Shown: piece after piece, positions 1 to 10,000 of the stretch | Numbering within the stretch: the first letter of the stretch is position 1 | How the letters are laid out: every line of letters starts with the position of its first letter | Origin: Branchiostoma belcheri | Taxonomy: Eukaryota > Chordata > Leptocardii > Amphioxiformes > Branchiostomatidae | Length of the DNA stretch: 64,000 nt | Reading direction: 5' to 3' | Assembly (NCBI RefSeq): GCF_001625305.1 | Contig: NW_017804342.1 | Span: 643,344-707,343 of the forward strand | The notes under the pieces: model-generated | Told to the model about the DNA's origin: nothing | Database searches by the model: none | What the model saw: only the letters and a program-made list of their open reading frames with translations | Program-made: the position numbers and the translations under genes

Positions 1-707
1 GATATATTGTGTCTTGTGGCAGCTTTAGGGTTGGAGAGTAAGGGAACTCCTTTTTTAGTAGCTGAGTGGGACACTACTTCTGGCCTCTATGATATCCCTA
101 AGTAGTGAGGACTTCACCTGAGCAGGGTTTGGCTCTTAAGTGGCTAGATGTAGCCATTGGCATTTAAGGACTCAAATCAACTCAGCCTGGTCCTGGCACC
201 ATTCCAGTGAATTGTTAAAGCTATAGCTGGGACACTGAGTGGACAATAAAAGGAAAATTAATACTTCTATCAAAAGAAAGTAGACCTTTAATTGGTTGAT
301 GAACAAATTTCACAGATTTCACAAAATCACAGCTGATATGTAATATGTTAAACAATGTGCAATCCTCTACATAGTGTAGAGAGTCTGTATCACAGATATA
401 CAAAATCACCACTGATACATAACTACTGGTAATGTGCAATCCTATATGGACATAGTGTAGAGTTTGTAACATAGATATACAACATAAGTGCAGATACAAA
501 ATATGTGTAACTAATGTTCAATCCTAAATAGACATATAGTAGAGTAGGTTTTCATTAATGCAGTATTCACAGAGTTAACAACTAGCTGTTACAATTTATA
601 AGAAAGTACATCAGCCTGAATTTAATGTTCATCTTTGTTGGTAACTGAACATCACTTTTTTCTAAAGCTTAGGTACAAATTAAACCATCTACAAGGTGTA
701 ATTTGAA
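1..707. repeat. Repeat-bearing 3' flank with a ~80-bp tandem triplet
   Basis: No gene seen. Bases 1-60 are a diverged copy of 5085-5145 (shared gatatattgtgtctt and gtaagggaactc). Bases about 311-548 hold three diverged tandem copies of a unit near 80 bp, recognisable by cacagatatacaaaatcac, a central gtgcaatcct, and tagtgtagag near the end. The segment lies downstream of the stop codon of the minus-strand DED-NHL gene and probably contains its 3' UTR, but I could not pick out a convincing minus-strand AATAAA signal. Confidence 0.6.
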
Positions 708-3241
708 TTAGTAGCTAGGAAACACAGTCACAGTGTGGTTTCCCGAACTGGTCACAACCAGCTGTCCTTCCGGCCCCACGGCTAGGCCGTCTGCCCCAGT
801 CCCAGTACGAATGGAGCGGAGATACTCGCCGTGATGTGAGAAGATCTGCACCCTTTCATTCCCAGCGTCCGCCAGGATGATGTGACCCGAACTGTCCGTA
901 CAGATGCCAAGGGGATACTTCAGCTGACCTTCATCACCTCCCGGTCCTCCAAACTGGAACTTAAACTTTCCCAACTCGTCATACACGTAGACAGAATGAT
1001 TTCCCCAGTCCGACACGAAAATGTTACCTTCCCCGTCCACAGTGATGTACTGTGGGTTTCTCATCTCACCCCGTGGATGGCGGACTGTCCGCACCAGAGA
1101 GCCGTCCGGATGGAACACCTCAACTTCACCACGGACTGCATCAGTCACCAGGATGTGGTTAGTGCGCATGTTCACCGCAATACCGCGAGAATGACTGTTC
1201 TCCTGAAGGTCAAACCGCGCCATGGCTGTCCCGTCTGTGCTGTACTGTACAACATGATGAGCTGCCCCTCCACTACCTAATACCCACTTTGTGCCATTAG
1301 AGTCCATACACACATCACGAGGCTTCATGTGCTTCTTCTGTGTACTCGATACAACTGTTGGGAAGTGGCGGAGGTAATCCCCATTTAAGCTGTGAACTTT
1401 TACTCGCCTGTTCCTAGTATCAGCCACAAATATCTCATTGCTAGGTGACACTACAATGCCGTGTGGGTCCCGAAATTTCCCAGGTTCTGATCCTTCCTTG
1501 CCAAAAGTGACTGCGCCCTGTTCCATGTCCCCAGTAGTGCGAGGTGCTGCTCCTTCTAACCCTGCTTTGGGCCTTGTTTTTTCACGAAGAACTTTCTCGA
1601 TCCCAATGCTGGAGTCTTGCATCACAGTTTTCTTGTGTTCTTCCGGTACCAGTGATTCTTTTCCAACTTTGTCACCAATATCTTCAGGTCTCCCTGTAGT
1701 ACCATCAGTATCTGCTAGGCATATCCGTGTAGCTGCATCTGCCTTCTCGAACTGTACTTGCCAGCCAACAGGTGGCTTCTCTCCCCTATACTCTGTTATG
1801 TGGGTTGCTTCCTCCCTGCTGGCTGCTTTTTCTGCATATTCTTGAGCCTGCAGCAGCTTTACTTTAAGGACTGCGTTCATCTCCAGGGCCTCCTTTAGCC
1901 TGTTGTCTGCGATGACGAGTTTGGAGCGTAAGGTCATGAGCGTGTTGGAATCCAGCTCTACCTTCTGCTGGAGCTTGTTGGACTCCACTTCAGCCTTCCT
2001 GAGGTTGTGGATGGCTTGCCTCATCTGGTGCTCCCTGAGCCGGTCCCTCTCCGCCAGAGCCTGGACCAGGCAGTAGGAGAAGCCCTGGTACTCCAGACTC
2101 GCGGCCACCTGCAGGTAGAGCGGCAGGGCGTCCGAGAATAGGTTCAGGGCCGACAGCCGCGTCCAGCTCCTGGGGGCCCTCTGCTGTTTCATATAGGTAC
2201 TGCAGCCCACCTCAATGTCATCAACGGGCAGTTGTCTCTTGACGTCTGCAAAGCAAGTGAAAGGGACTTTATATAGTTTTTGTATAATATAAGGAATATT
2301 CAAATGTCACAGATGAATAGAAGCCACTATTATGAGAAGATACACCAACTAAACACACCGTACAACAGCCCCTCCTGTTGGAGTTTGATGGGTACTCCAG
2401 CATCGATCTGCAGTGACTCCATGCCCATGAAGACAAGTCTTGGGTCGGAGTGATCCGCCATGAGCCTCAGCACCGCCGTGTTCTCCCGCGGTACTGTGTA
2501 GTGCACCAGGATGCTCTTGTGTTTCTTGTAGCGCCTGAACTTGACCTGTGACCTTCTGGTTCTAAGTAGCGACGCAAGACAGCGTCTTTGATGATCTATG
2601 GTTTCCTGGGTCATGTGACTTTGGCCACGAAACACCAAGAAGGTGCCTGACGTTGTAGATACTGAAATTAATAAATAAATCTTCATGATAAGTTCTGGTT
2701 ACAGTAATAAATTTTGAGACAGAATTAAAGCCATTCCCGAGCAAAATAGCATATTAAGTCTTCATTTCATCTTGCTTTGATTTTATTAAGTTCAAAGGTT
2801 ATTGTTTCTTCCCCCCTGAGGCATTACCAAAAATTACTGACTTAACTCACCTTCTGCACATGCACCTTCAGCACTTGTTCCTGGTTGGAGTTCAGGGTTT
2901 TCCGGCTGGATTTCGGCGCTTTCCGGAATCTCTCGGTCTGGTGGTTGGAATGGCCTCAGAACGTCCTGAATCAGGTCCCGTCGTCCCATTCTTTCCAACA
3001 GCTCTTCCAGAAAGTCTAGGTTCTCCTGGTCGATTTTATCCAGTTCTATCAGCTTGTGAAAAACGTCCACCGCCCGCCTGAGTTGAGCGGCCAGGCCTTT
3101 TGGAATCAGGTGCATGCAGAACAACTTTATGTTTGCCGTTTCCTCTTTAGTCAGGTTATCAGAAATACGGAGCAAAGTTTGCACAAAATCGAAATGGCGT
3201 CTGTCAGCCGCTGTTACCCTTTCTCGGACCGGACCTGCCAT
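708..3241 (-). CDS. DED / coiled-coil / NHL-repeat protein, complete three-exon gene
   Basis: Exons (minus): 3241-2851, 2661-2359, 2245-708. They sum to 2232 nt with phase kept (GAAG|gtgagt, tttcag|TATC, TACG|gtgtgt, tttgcag|ACGTC), giving 743 residues. Residues about 16-97 form a death effector domain carrying the hallmark RxDL motif (RRDL, 87-90). Residues 131-296 match no family I recognise. Residues about 297-376 are a charged heptad-like coiled coil (ERDRLREHQMRQA...). Residues about 475-743 are six NHL-type repeats (e.g. PHGIVVSPSNEIFVADTRNR), expected to form a six-bladed propeller, and the chain ends in the last blade. DEDs mediate homotypic assembly in caspase-8/FADD signalling; NHL propellers bind protein or RNA. 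I infer a cytosolic signalling adaptor. The start is the internal ATG at 3241, in a better context than the ATG 18 nt upstream, which is also in frame. There is no RING or B-box, so this is not a TRIM protein. Confidence 0.85.
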
Positions 3242-4029
3242 CCTGAAAACAGACGACAAAACGTGACTGGATTTACTCTGTACACAATTATAGGTCTTAT
3301 TTAAGGGAAAGGACCCTGGGTCGTCATATCTGGTGTTCTAAACCATACATGACTATATATGAGTTCCTTTGTGCCACATTTGCCAGCTTGTATGTACATG
3401 TGCCATCCAAATAAAATAGAACAACTTCTTGAAACATCACTTAATACAACAAGGTGTTACTTGTTCCCACGTACAGTGAAAGTCTCAAGGTGTATCAAAA
3501 CCATTTTCGAGTCCTCCCCACCCACCTATACCCCCTCACAAAGAGTGTCAGTCAGAAGTCATTAAGTATTTTGTGACTTTTGTTCTCAGAGCCTATACTT
3601 TCCAATTTACAATAATATAAAACCTTCTTAACAAGGACTGGTGTAAAAAAAATGCTATCAAGTTGTTGACCTAAAATGGCGGCCTGGCTGAAGTGTCATG
3701 TTAAGAACATTTCTCACCTGTAGTGAAGCAGGTTTGACACTCACCTGTGTGATGTCATGGTCAGATGGATACCTTAAGATGTAAACCAGCGGCAGCCTGC
3801 TTCTCCAAGACAGACTTCCTCAGCTGTCTCCCGTCTGCTGAAGAACCTCCAGTAGACATTGGGAAACAAACTCGCTGGACTTGGCAGCATAGCGGGTTCT
3901 TACCCCCTAGTGCCGCAAATACATGTAGTTCAGGTTTCATGAGAACAAAGGCTTTTACCAAATTGAATGCTGAATAGGAATGGGGCCTGTGTTTACACAG
4001 TCTCGCTGTGGAAGTGGCAACAACAGTTA

Positions 4030-4220
4030 TATAATAAGAGTTGTGTTGCTCCAGGCAAAGGGATCAGGCGATGCTCAGGAGACAGAGTCTTTATTTATAC
4101 AGTACCCTGGTGGATTTATAGCGAATGGAAGGTATTTAAATGAATTAATAACTAGCTATGTGTATCTTTACTCACCCTGCACCATCAAACTGTTGTAGGC
4201 AGTTACAGTCACATGTAGCC
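4030..4220 (+). repeat. Dispersed ~185-bp repeat, copy 1
   Basis: It pairs with 5333-5510 in the same orientation. Shared segments include gttgtgttgctcc / gttgtgctgctcc, gagacagagtctttattta, taccctggtgg, ataactagctat and gttacagtcacatg. The two copies differ by point changes and small gaps, so the duplication is old. No open frame is conserved between the copies, which argues against an exon duplication. Confidence 0.7.
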
Positions 4221-5332
4221 TGACTACATCATGCTTCTAGAAATTCCTCGGCTCCAGGGCCAACATGCCCCCAGGGAAATTCTACAAGTGTTTTTGGCCC
4301 AGGTTGATGACTTTGTCCTTTGATCAAAAGTGGACTTCTCTTATCCTTGAACTCGACATGCAAGAGGGCTAGACATGGAGGTTTTGGAATTTGTATCTTA
4401 GTTTGCAACATTGAAGCCTCATTTGTCCATTTTGATAGCCAGGAAGGATTTTTTCCTCCAGATTACAGGGTGCATCCAGCAAAGGTTTCTTATCTCTTCA
4501 TTTCAGCTATATGTATGTTTTCTGTATTCAACTCTCCTTTATGATACACCATCTTCCTTCCCCAAAAACCAGGCCTGATTTCCAACTTTCAAAATGGAAT
4601 AGCCTGTAGCAGTGTACTGGCCAGCATCCGTCTTATTGTCATTTGACAAAATTTTGAAATTTTGTTAATCACGATGATCAAAATTTTTTCCCAATTCGTC
4701 ATCTTTGACGGACAAAACTTGGCATGTAACAATATGGAAAGAGAACGTATATTAAACTAAGCTCTAGTCCACCAGCAAAATTTGCCCTACAAAATGCAGG
4801 AAATAGCATTTCAGAGGGACAAGATTTTAAAAGTCTTGTCCTAGAATTGTAGCACCCACTTGACATGATCAAAGTTGAGATGACAGAAAAAAATCAGGCT
4901 GGCTAGAACACTGACTGTAGATTAAAACCAGAAGGTGAGCAAGAAGTGTTTTGACCCTCCAGTCATAATATCTTTCCGCACATGACAGTTAGAGATGTCT
5001 GCAATAATTCCATTTATAACATGAAGGCATGAATTGATGCCAGGCATGGTTAAGATTACCCACAGGTGAACAGAGTTCAAGAGGAGATATATTGTGTCTT
5101 ATAACAGCTTAAGGGTTGGAAAGTAAGGGAACTACTGTAGCTAGTAGTAGCTGCCTGAGACACTAATCATGGTACACCCTGTAGCAAGGGGCAAGGAAGT
5201 CGTGGGAAACGTTTTATCTCAAGTCGGAGCATCTTGCAGTGTCTTCCATGGTTCATTTCTTCGAAATCAAGGTTGTTGGCAGCTCGTCAAACCTTACACC
5301 TCAGAAATCCCGTCCGACATTCTTTGTCCATT

Positions 5333-5510
5333 AGAGTTGTGCTGCTCCCGGGCAAAGGGATCACGCAATGCACAGGAGACAGAGTCTTTATTTATATAGT
5401 ACCCTGGTGGGTTTATAGTGAATGGAAGGTGTTGAACTGATAACTAGCTATCTTTCCTCACCCCTCACCATCAAACTGTCGTAAGAAGTTACAGTCACAT
5501 GCAGCCTGGC
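5333..5510 (+). repeat. Dispersed ~185-bp repeat, copy 2
   Basis: Second copy of the repeat at 4030-4220 (see that entry), with the same order of blocks: ttgtgctgctcc, gagacagagtctttattta, gtaccctggtggg, caccatcaaactgt, gttacagtcacatg. Another shared repeat (5085-5145, like 1-60) lies just upstream, so this part of the region was built from more than one duplicated piece. Confidence 0.65.
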
Positions 5511-5781
5511 CACATGTGTATACCCCCAGTCCCAACAACATTTGACTACTTAAATATCATGAACCTAACACTTCAGGAAAATATTACCTCAAACTTTGAA
5601 GCTCCGCTGCAATACCTAAAGCAGCTGCTAGGAGGCCCATTATCAAACTTGACCTGAGTCTTTCCTGTCCCTACCTAACCACTTAATATCATTAACAACC
5701 ATCCACATTTCACTGTTTTTTTTCTACCCTGACTGATCTTTACTCTCTGATCAAAAGTGCACTTCTCTCATCCTGCTGCAG

Positions 5782-5886
5782 GCCAATCAGCTGGCAGACC
5801 CAGGCTTCAGCTGTCCATCCTGCTCCCAGCCAGCCAATCAGATCAGGCCAGTCAACAGTGTTCCGGTCACCATCATGTCGTCATGA
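5782..5886 (+). CDS. Candidate 3'-terminal coding exon of an unidentified gene (or NF-Y element)
   Basis: A polypyrimidine tract and acceptor (catcctgctgcag|) precede an open 35-codon stretch ending TGA at 5884-5886, with an AATAAA signal at 5902-5907. The peptide has a CPSC pair and ends ...VPVTIMSS. This is what a last exon looks like, but no upstream partner exon on the plus strand was found and I do not recognise the peptide. The same DNA holds two perfect CCAAT boxes (GGCCAATCAG and AGCCAATCAG about 50 bp apart), so it could instead be a promoter element. Confidence 0.3.
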   Translation, partial: ANQLADPGFSCPSCSQPANQIRPVNSVPVTIMSS

Positions 5887-7065
5887 CAACAGCTTGGAAT
5901 GAATAAATGTTAACCAGATTTTTTTGTTGGAGGAGAAATATATCAGTTCTGGATATGTTCTTGCTCCGACTTGACCGTCAAATTGCTGACTGTCACAATA
6001 AAAATACTCGTATGATACAGAGTTGTATCAAAACTGTAAATTTATATTTGTATATATTAATCCAAGGAGCTTAAAATCTAGATCATTCCACCAAAACATG
6101 TCATATGGTGAATCATTCAAGCTAGGAGGTTTATTCAATTTGTGTAAAACTTATGTAAGTTATTATGTTATGTTAAAATGACAATACTGTAATGAATTGG
6201 TAAAGGAATTGACAGAGACAGATTTGCAAATAAAAAAAAAGAATTTATTTTGTTAATGTGTACACTCTTGATTTTGTTGACCCGTCTGATGTTCATGCTT
6301 TTTGAAGGACGATCACATCCTACCCCTTTATTTTAATCAATTACAGTGTATTATATACCAATGCCTTTATCAACCTCTCTGTCTATGATGAAATGTGAAC
6401 ATGCATAAGGAGATGATCAGAAATAGTCCAAAGGTTAAGATAAATCAGAAAATAAAACATTTAAACCACATTTCAGGGCCAAATGTAGAATGTGAGGATC
6501 AATGGCAAGCTGCCCTCTGAACTTGTAAAGTTAATTTCTGTGTATTTGTTATATTTCTGGTCTATATGAATCAGACAGTCTCTGCTCCTGAGCTGGGCAC
6601 CTCTCCTACACTGTAGTCTAACTCATCAGCATCCAGCCAGCCTGCAAAGGTCTCTGCAAGACAAGATTCAGACATTATGTACCAGTAGTCTCCAAGCAAA
6701 TCCTTCAATGGCAAAGTAGTATCCATTGGCCAGAGGAGTGCCCCTTCCTCTGGCCAATGGATACTGCCTTGGCACCGTAAGATCTGCTTGGAGATGTAAT
6801 TCCGTGGCAAAAGGGTTATGTTTTCTCACTTGTTGCTATGAACTATAGTTGTGCTAAGCAACTACATGTTTCCTATGTCCATAAAATTTATTTTTGTAAG
6901 GACGTCCAACTTCAAGTCAATTTTCAGCAATGACTACTCAAAAAAGGTAATGAAAAGTCAATTTTTTTTTACTTCTTCTTTAGCTTTGAAATTGTGTGTT
7001 GTATGCAATCTGTTTCCACCTGGACTGTTCTGGACAGGTGTGAATGTTGCCTGGATGGTACTTAC
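5887..7065 (-). other. WFDC1 3' flank and possible 3' UTR exon
   Basis: Minus-strand AATAAA signals (TTTATT on plus) lie at 6244-6249 and 6327-6332. At 6665-6571 an acceptor (cttgtcttgcag|) is followed by a frame that would end in TGA at 6571, but it joins the upstream exon only in a different phase from the one WFDC1 uses. I therefore read it as 3' UTR spliced after the WFDC1 stop, or an alternative C-terminus. A palindromic MITE (6687-6796) lies in the intervening intron. Confidence 0.45.
6687..6796. mobile_element. Palindromic MITE, CTCCAAGCAGATC family
   Basis: The ends are inverted repeats (gtctccaagcaaatcc on the left, gatctgcttggaga on the right). The inner arms also pair (tatccattggccagagga with tcctctggccaatggata), so the whole element of about 110 bp can fold into one hairpin. 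No coding capacity. Related copies lie at 18156, 25563, 27678, 29171, 30082, 41669 and 61210. Confidence 0.8.
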
Positions 7066-10000
7066 CTACATTGTCTGCCACCACACAGGTAACTCCTCCG
7101 TTTCTGCATTTGCTGCAACACAAGTACCACAGGTAAGAATGGTACGAAATTCTCCTTTGCTTGCCTTACATTGTGTATAAAGAACTCTGATACTCAAGAA
7201 TTCCTAGCACTGCTCTAACCATTATATATATATATGATAGTACTAGTTATGTTCTGTAGATCTTTTGGCAAAGCCCTATGCAAGGGTATCATGTCCAATG
7301 GTTAGAAAGTATCAAACTGAGAATAAAACAACAAATATGGAACATAGGCTATTTAACATCTTAGGAAAGATCAGGACAATCTCTTAAGACTTGCATCTTG
7401 CTTTCACATCTTAAAACTCCCCCTTCTGTGAGAGGTGAATAACATTTTATAGGGTGGCTTCTCTACATAAGTTCAAAATCAGAACCAGCTGAAGAAGGCA
7501 TCAGGAGTAACCTTGGTTGGAGAAACGAGAGCACAGGGAAACAGGTGTGGATTTTATTTGTGTGAACTAATTAGATACAAGCAGGAATGCCTGCAGCATC
7601 GTTAAGGTAACTAGTTACACTTTCACTTGTACATCACTCTATGAAGCATTGAGTGGGGTTGGGAAGGTGCATGTAGCTATGGTGGACAACAGTTTCTCAT
7701 CATATCATAATACAACAGTTTCATGTATGTAGACAAATCCTCAAAACCTGTTCTAAATCAGCCCTACAGTTCTGCTCCAAGTCACACACTGTTCACATCC
7801 TGGTCAGCAAACCTCATTGCAGAGAGGATGAAAGAGACTCAGGCAGCCAAAGTAGGTTTGGTAACTTTTAACCTTCGAATTCAAATATGGTCTGCTCTCT
7901 TAATTCTTACTCAAACGCATTCATATGTATGGTCAGACAGGAGTCTAAATCCCTCTTGCTATAAAATTGCAACATGATGTAACCCAACACAAGCTACCAT
8001 GGCCATAGACGTCTGGTTCAGGTCACTGACCGTAATGGTTTGGAGAAGAAGAGGAAACAGAGCAAAAACAATGTTTTCCTTTGATAAACATAACTAGGCT
8101 ACAAGCCTTTGATTTCAACCAATGCAGGGTTTACAGAGTACCATGAGATACTGTATTACTACAATATCAACATAAATAATATAGAAACTTGGTATTAAAA
8201 TGCAATGAAGAAGATTGCTGTGAGATGACACTGGTGATCAAAGTGCAGTTAGGTCTGACTTACCAAATGTGTGTGTTGAAACTGAAGAGCTGTTTGTTTC
8301 GGTAAGTCTGTCCTTCCACCATGCAACCTATGACGGTGGGTTAGAGAGTTTACCTAGAGTCAGTACGTGCAGAGAGAGAGAGAGAGAGAGATGTTGGGAA
8401 AGGGTTCTTGTATCGTGGGCAACCTTGAAATATTTTATCTGGCCAATATTTCAGTAAATCCCTAAGCCCTTGTCACACATTCAGGACTTGCCCTGAACAC
8501 CAGCCGACCTTTTTAAACAAATCAGAAAGAATTTGAGTTAAATTTGAGCCAAATTAGGTGTTCTGGTGTTCCGAACACCAGCCAGCCATTATCAAACATC
8601 CCAGACGATCCCTGAATATTTGAAACATTTTGAACATTTGGCTGACACTGCTTAATACATGTCATGTAGTAGCCCACCAGGCCCTCATAAAGGTAGTTGA
8701 GAAGTTACTGAAACATCAGCCAAGTAAAATGTCATCAAGGTTTTGATGTACTTAAGAACCCTACTTTCCCATGATTCACCACCCAGATGAAGCTATGTTA
8801 GCCTGGGTACCATCCTGCAGGTTAGTTTACGCCCGCTCCAATAGCCGCTCAGAGGGGGCATACATGTACACGTACATGTAACTAACCAGGATGGTGCCCA
8901 GGCTAAAGCTACATTTGTACTTATAGAAGAGAGAGAAATTGTTGTTACACAGTGATGTAAAAAGACAAGAAGATGCACATGGATCAAGAGAGATGTTGGA
9001 AAATGATCGAAAATGACGAGAAAAAAATCCATGAAAAAGTATACCTGTTAAAGGGTTTTGGCAACAATGGCGCATGTTGTATAAAAGGAACAACATCTCT
9101 TAACGACTAGTCCTAAGAGATATTCTTCAGTACGGTACTCAATCTGAGTTCAAGTACACAAATGTACATAAAGAAACCCTTTGATCGATGAAGAGAGCAT
9201 CAAAGTTCAGCCAGAATGACCTCATACTCTATGATAGAACCATGAGCTCTGCTCTGTAGCCATATTCCTGGTCTATGGCTGTTCTGGTCGTAGTAAGATC
9301 ATTGGTAAGGCCATTTGGAAAACATACACACGGCAAACGTAAATACAGATCAGAGAGGGGGCAAATTTCAAGGCGCTATCGTGCCCTACCCTGTCCCTCA
9401 GAGGCCGTATTTACGATCGTCAGGTGGGGTTGGAATTGAAACCATTCCAAGGCATTTAGCCTTCAACTTAACTTCCCACCATTGACTCTGTGGTTTCTAC
9501 GACATGTTAAACCGCTCAGTGTACAAAATACTTCCACCTCATGATGTCTAGGGGAAAATGTTGTTTCCTGTTTCAGTCCTGAACAAATTAGGCCCGGCAT
9601 GTAGGGATTATCTTTTTAGTGATCCAACTTAGACAAAGTAAAACCTGCATGAGGACACTTATATTTTCAATGTCAATGTTGGAAAACCGATTGTACAACG
9701 TTTCATCACTTTGTGTCAGTCTGTAAAATCATGGAGCTAGAAAAGCTCGATCAGTTCGAAAAAAGTTTCTGCTAGAGTCGGTCGGGGAACAGGAAACACA
9801 ACTTTTTTCCTGGACATGAAAATGTTGTGGAGTAGCAAATTTGTCTTTTGAATTACCTTTAGAGTTTGACAAAATCCCGGACTTAGGAAAAGATGGGACT
9901 GATTGACTATTCCACTGTACGTATAATCTTCCTTCTACATGTACTAAGGAGCTCGCTTTGATCTACAGCAGCGGTTTCTTACTTTTCTGTTGTGGTATGA

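Larger units (their letters stand above)
3242..5781. other. Intergenic region, repeat-rich
   Basis: No supported exon. It contains a perfect YY1-type site (aaaatggcggcc, 3673-3684), two diverged copies of a dispersed repeat (about 4030-4220 and 5333-5510), and a copy at 5085-5160 of the repeat that opens the window. Around 4235-4280 is a fragment (ctccagggccaacatgcccc) that recurs at 18770 and 18940. The rest is AT-rich with no coding signal that I can defend. Confidence 0.5.

Noticed and set aside
1438..1845. Plus-strand frames of 132-135 codons over the NHL exon
   Set aside because: Antisense shadows of the DED-NHL coding exon.
5580..5650. Minus-strand MGLLAAALGIAAE-like peptide before a gtaat donor
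   Set aside because: Resembles a signal peptide but is too short, with no following exon.
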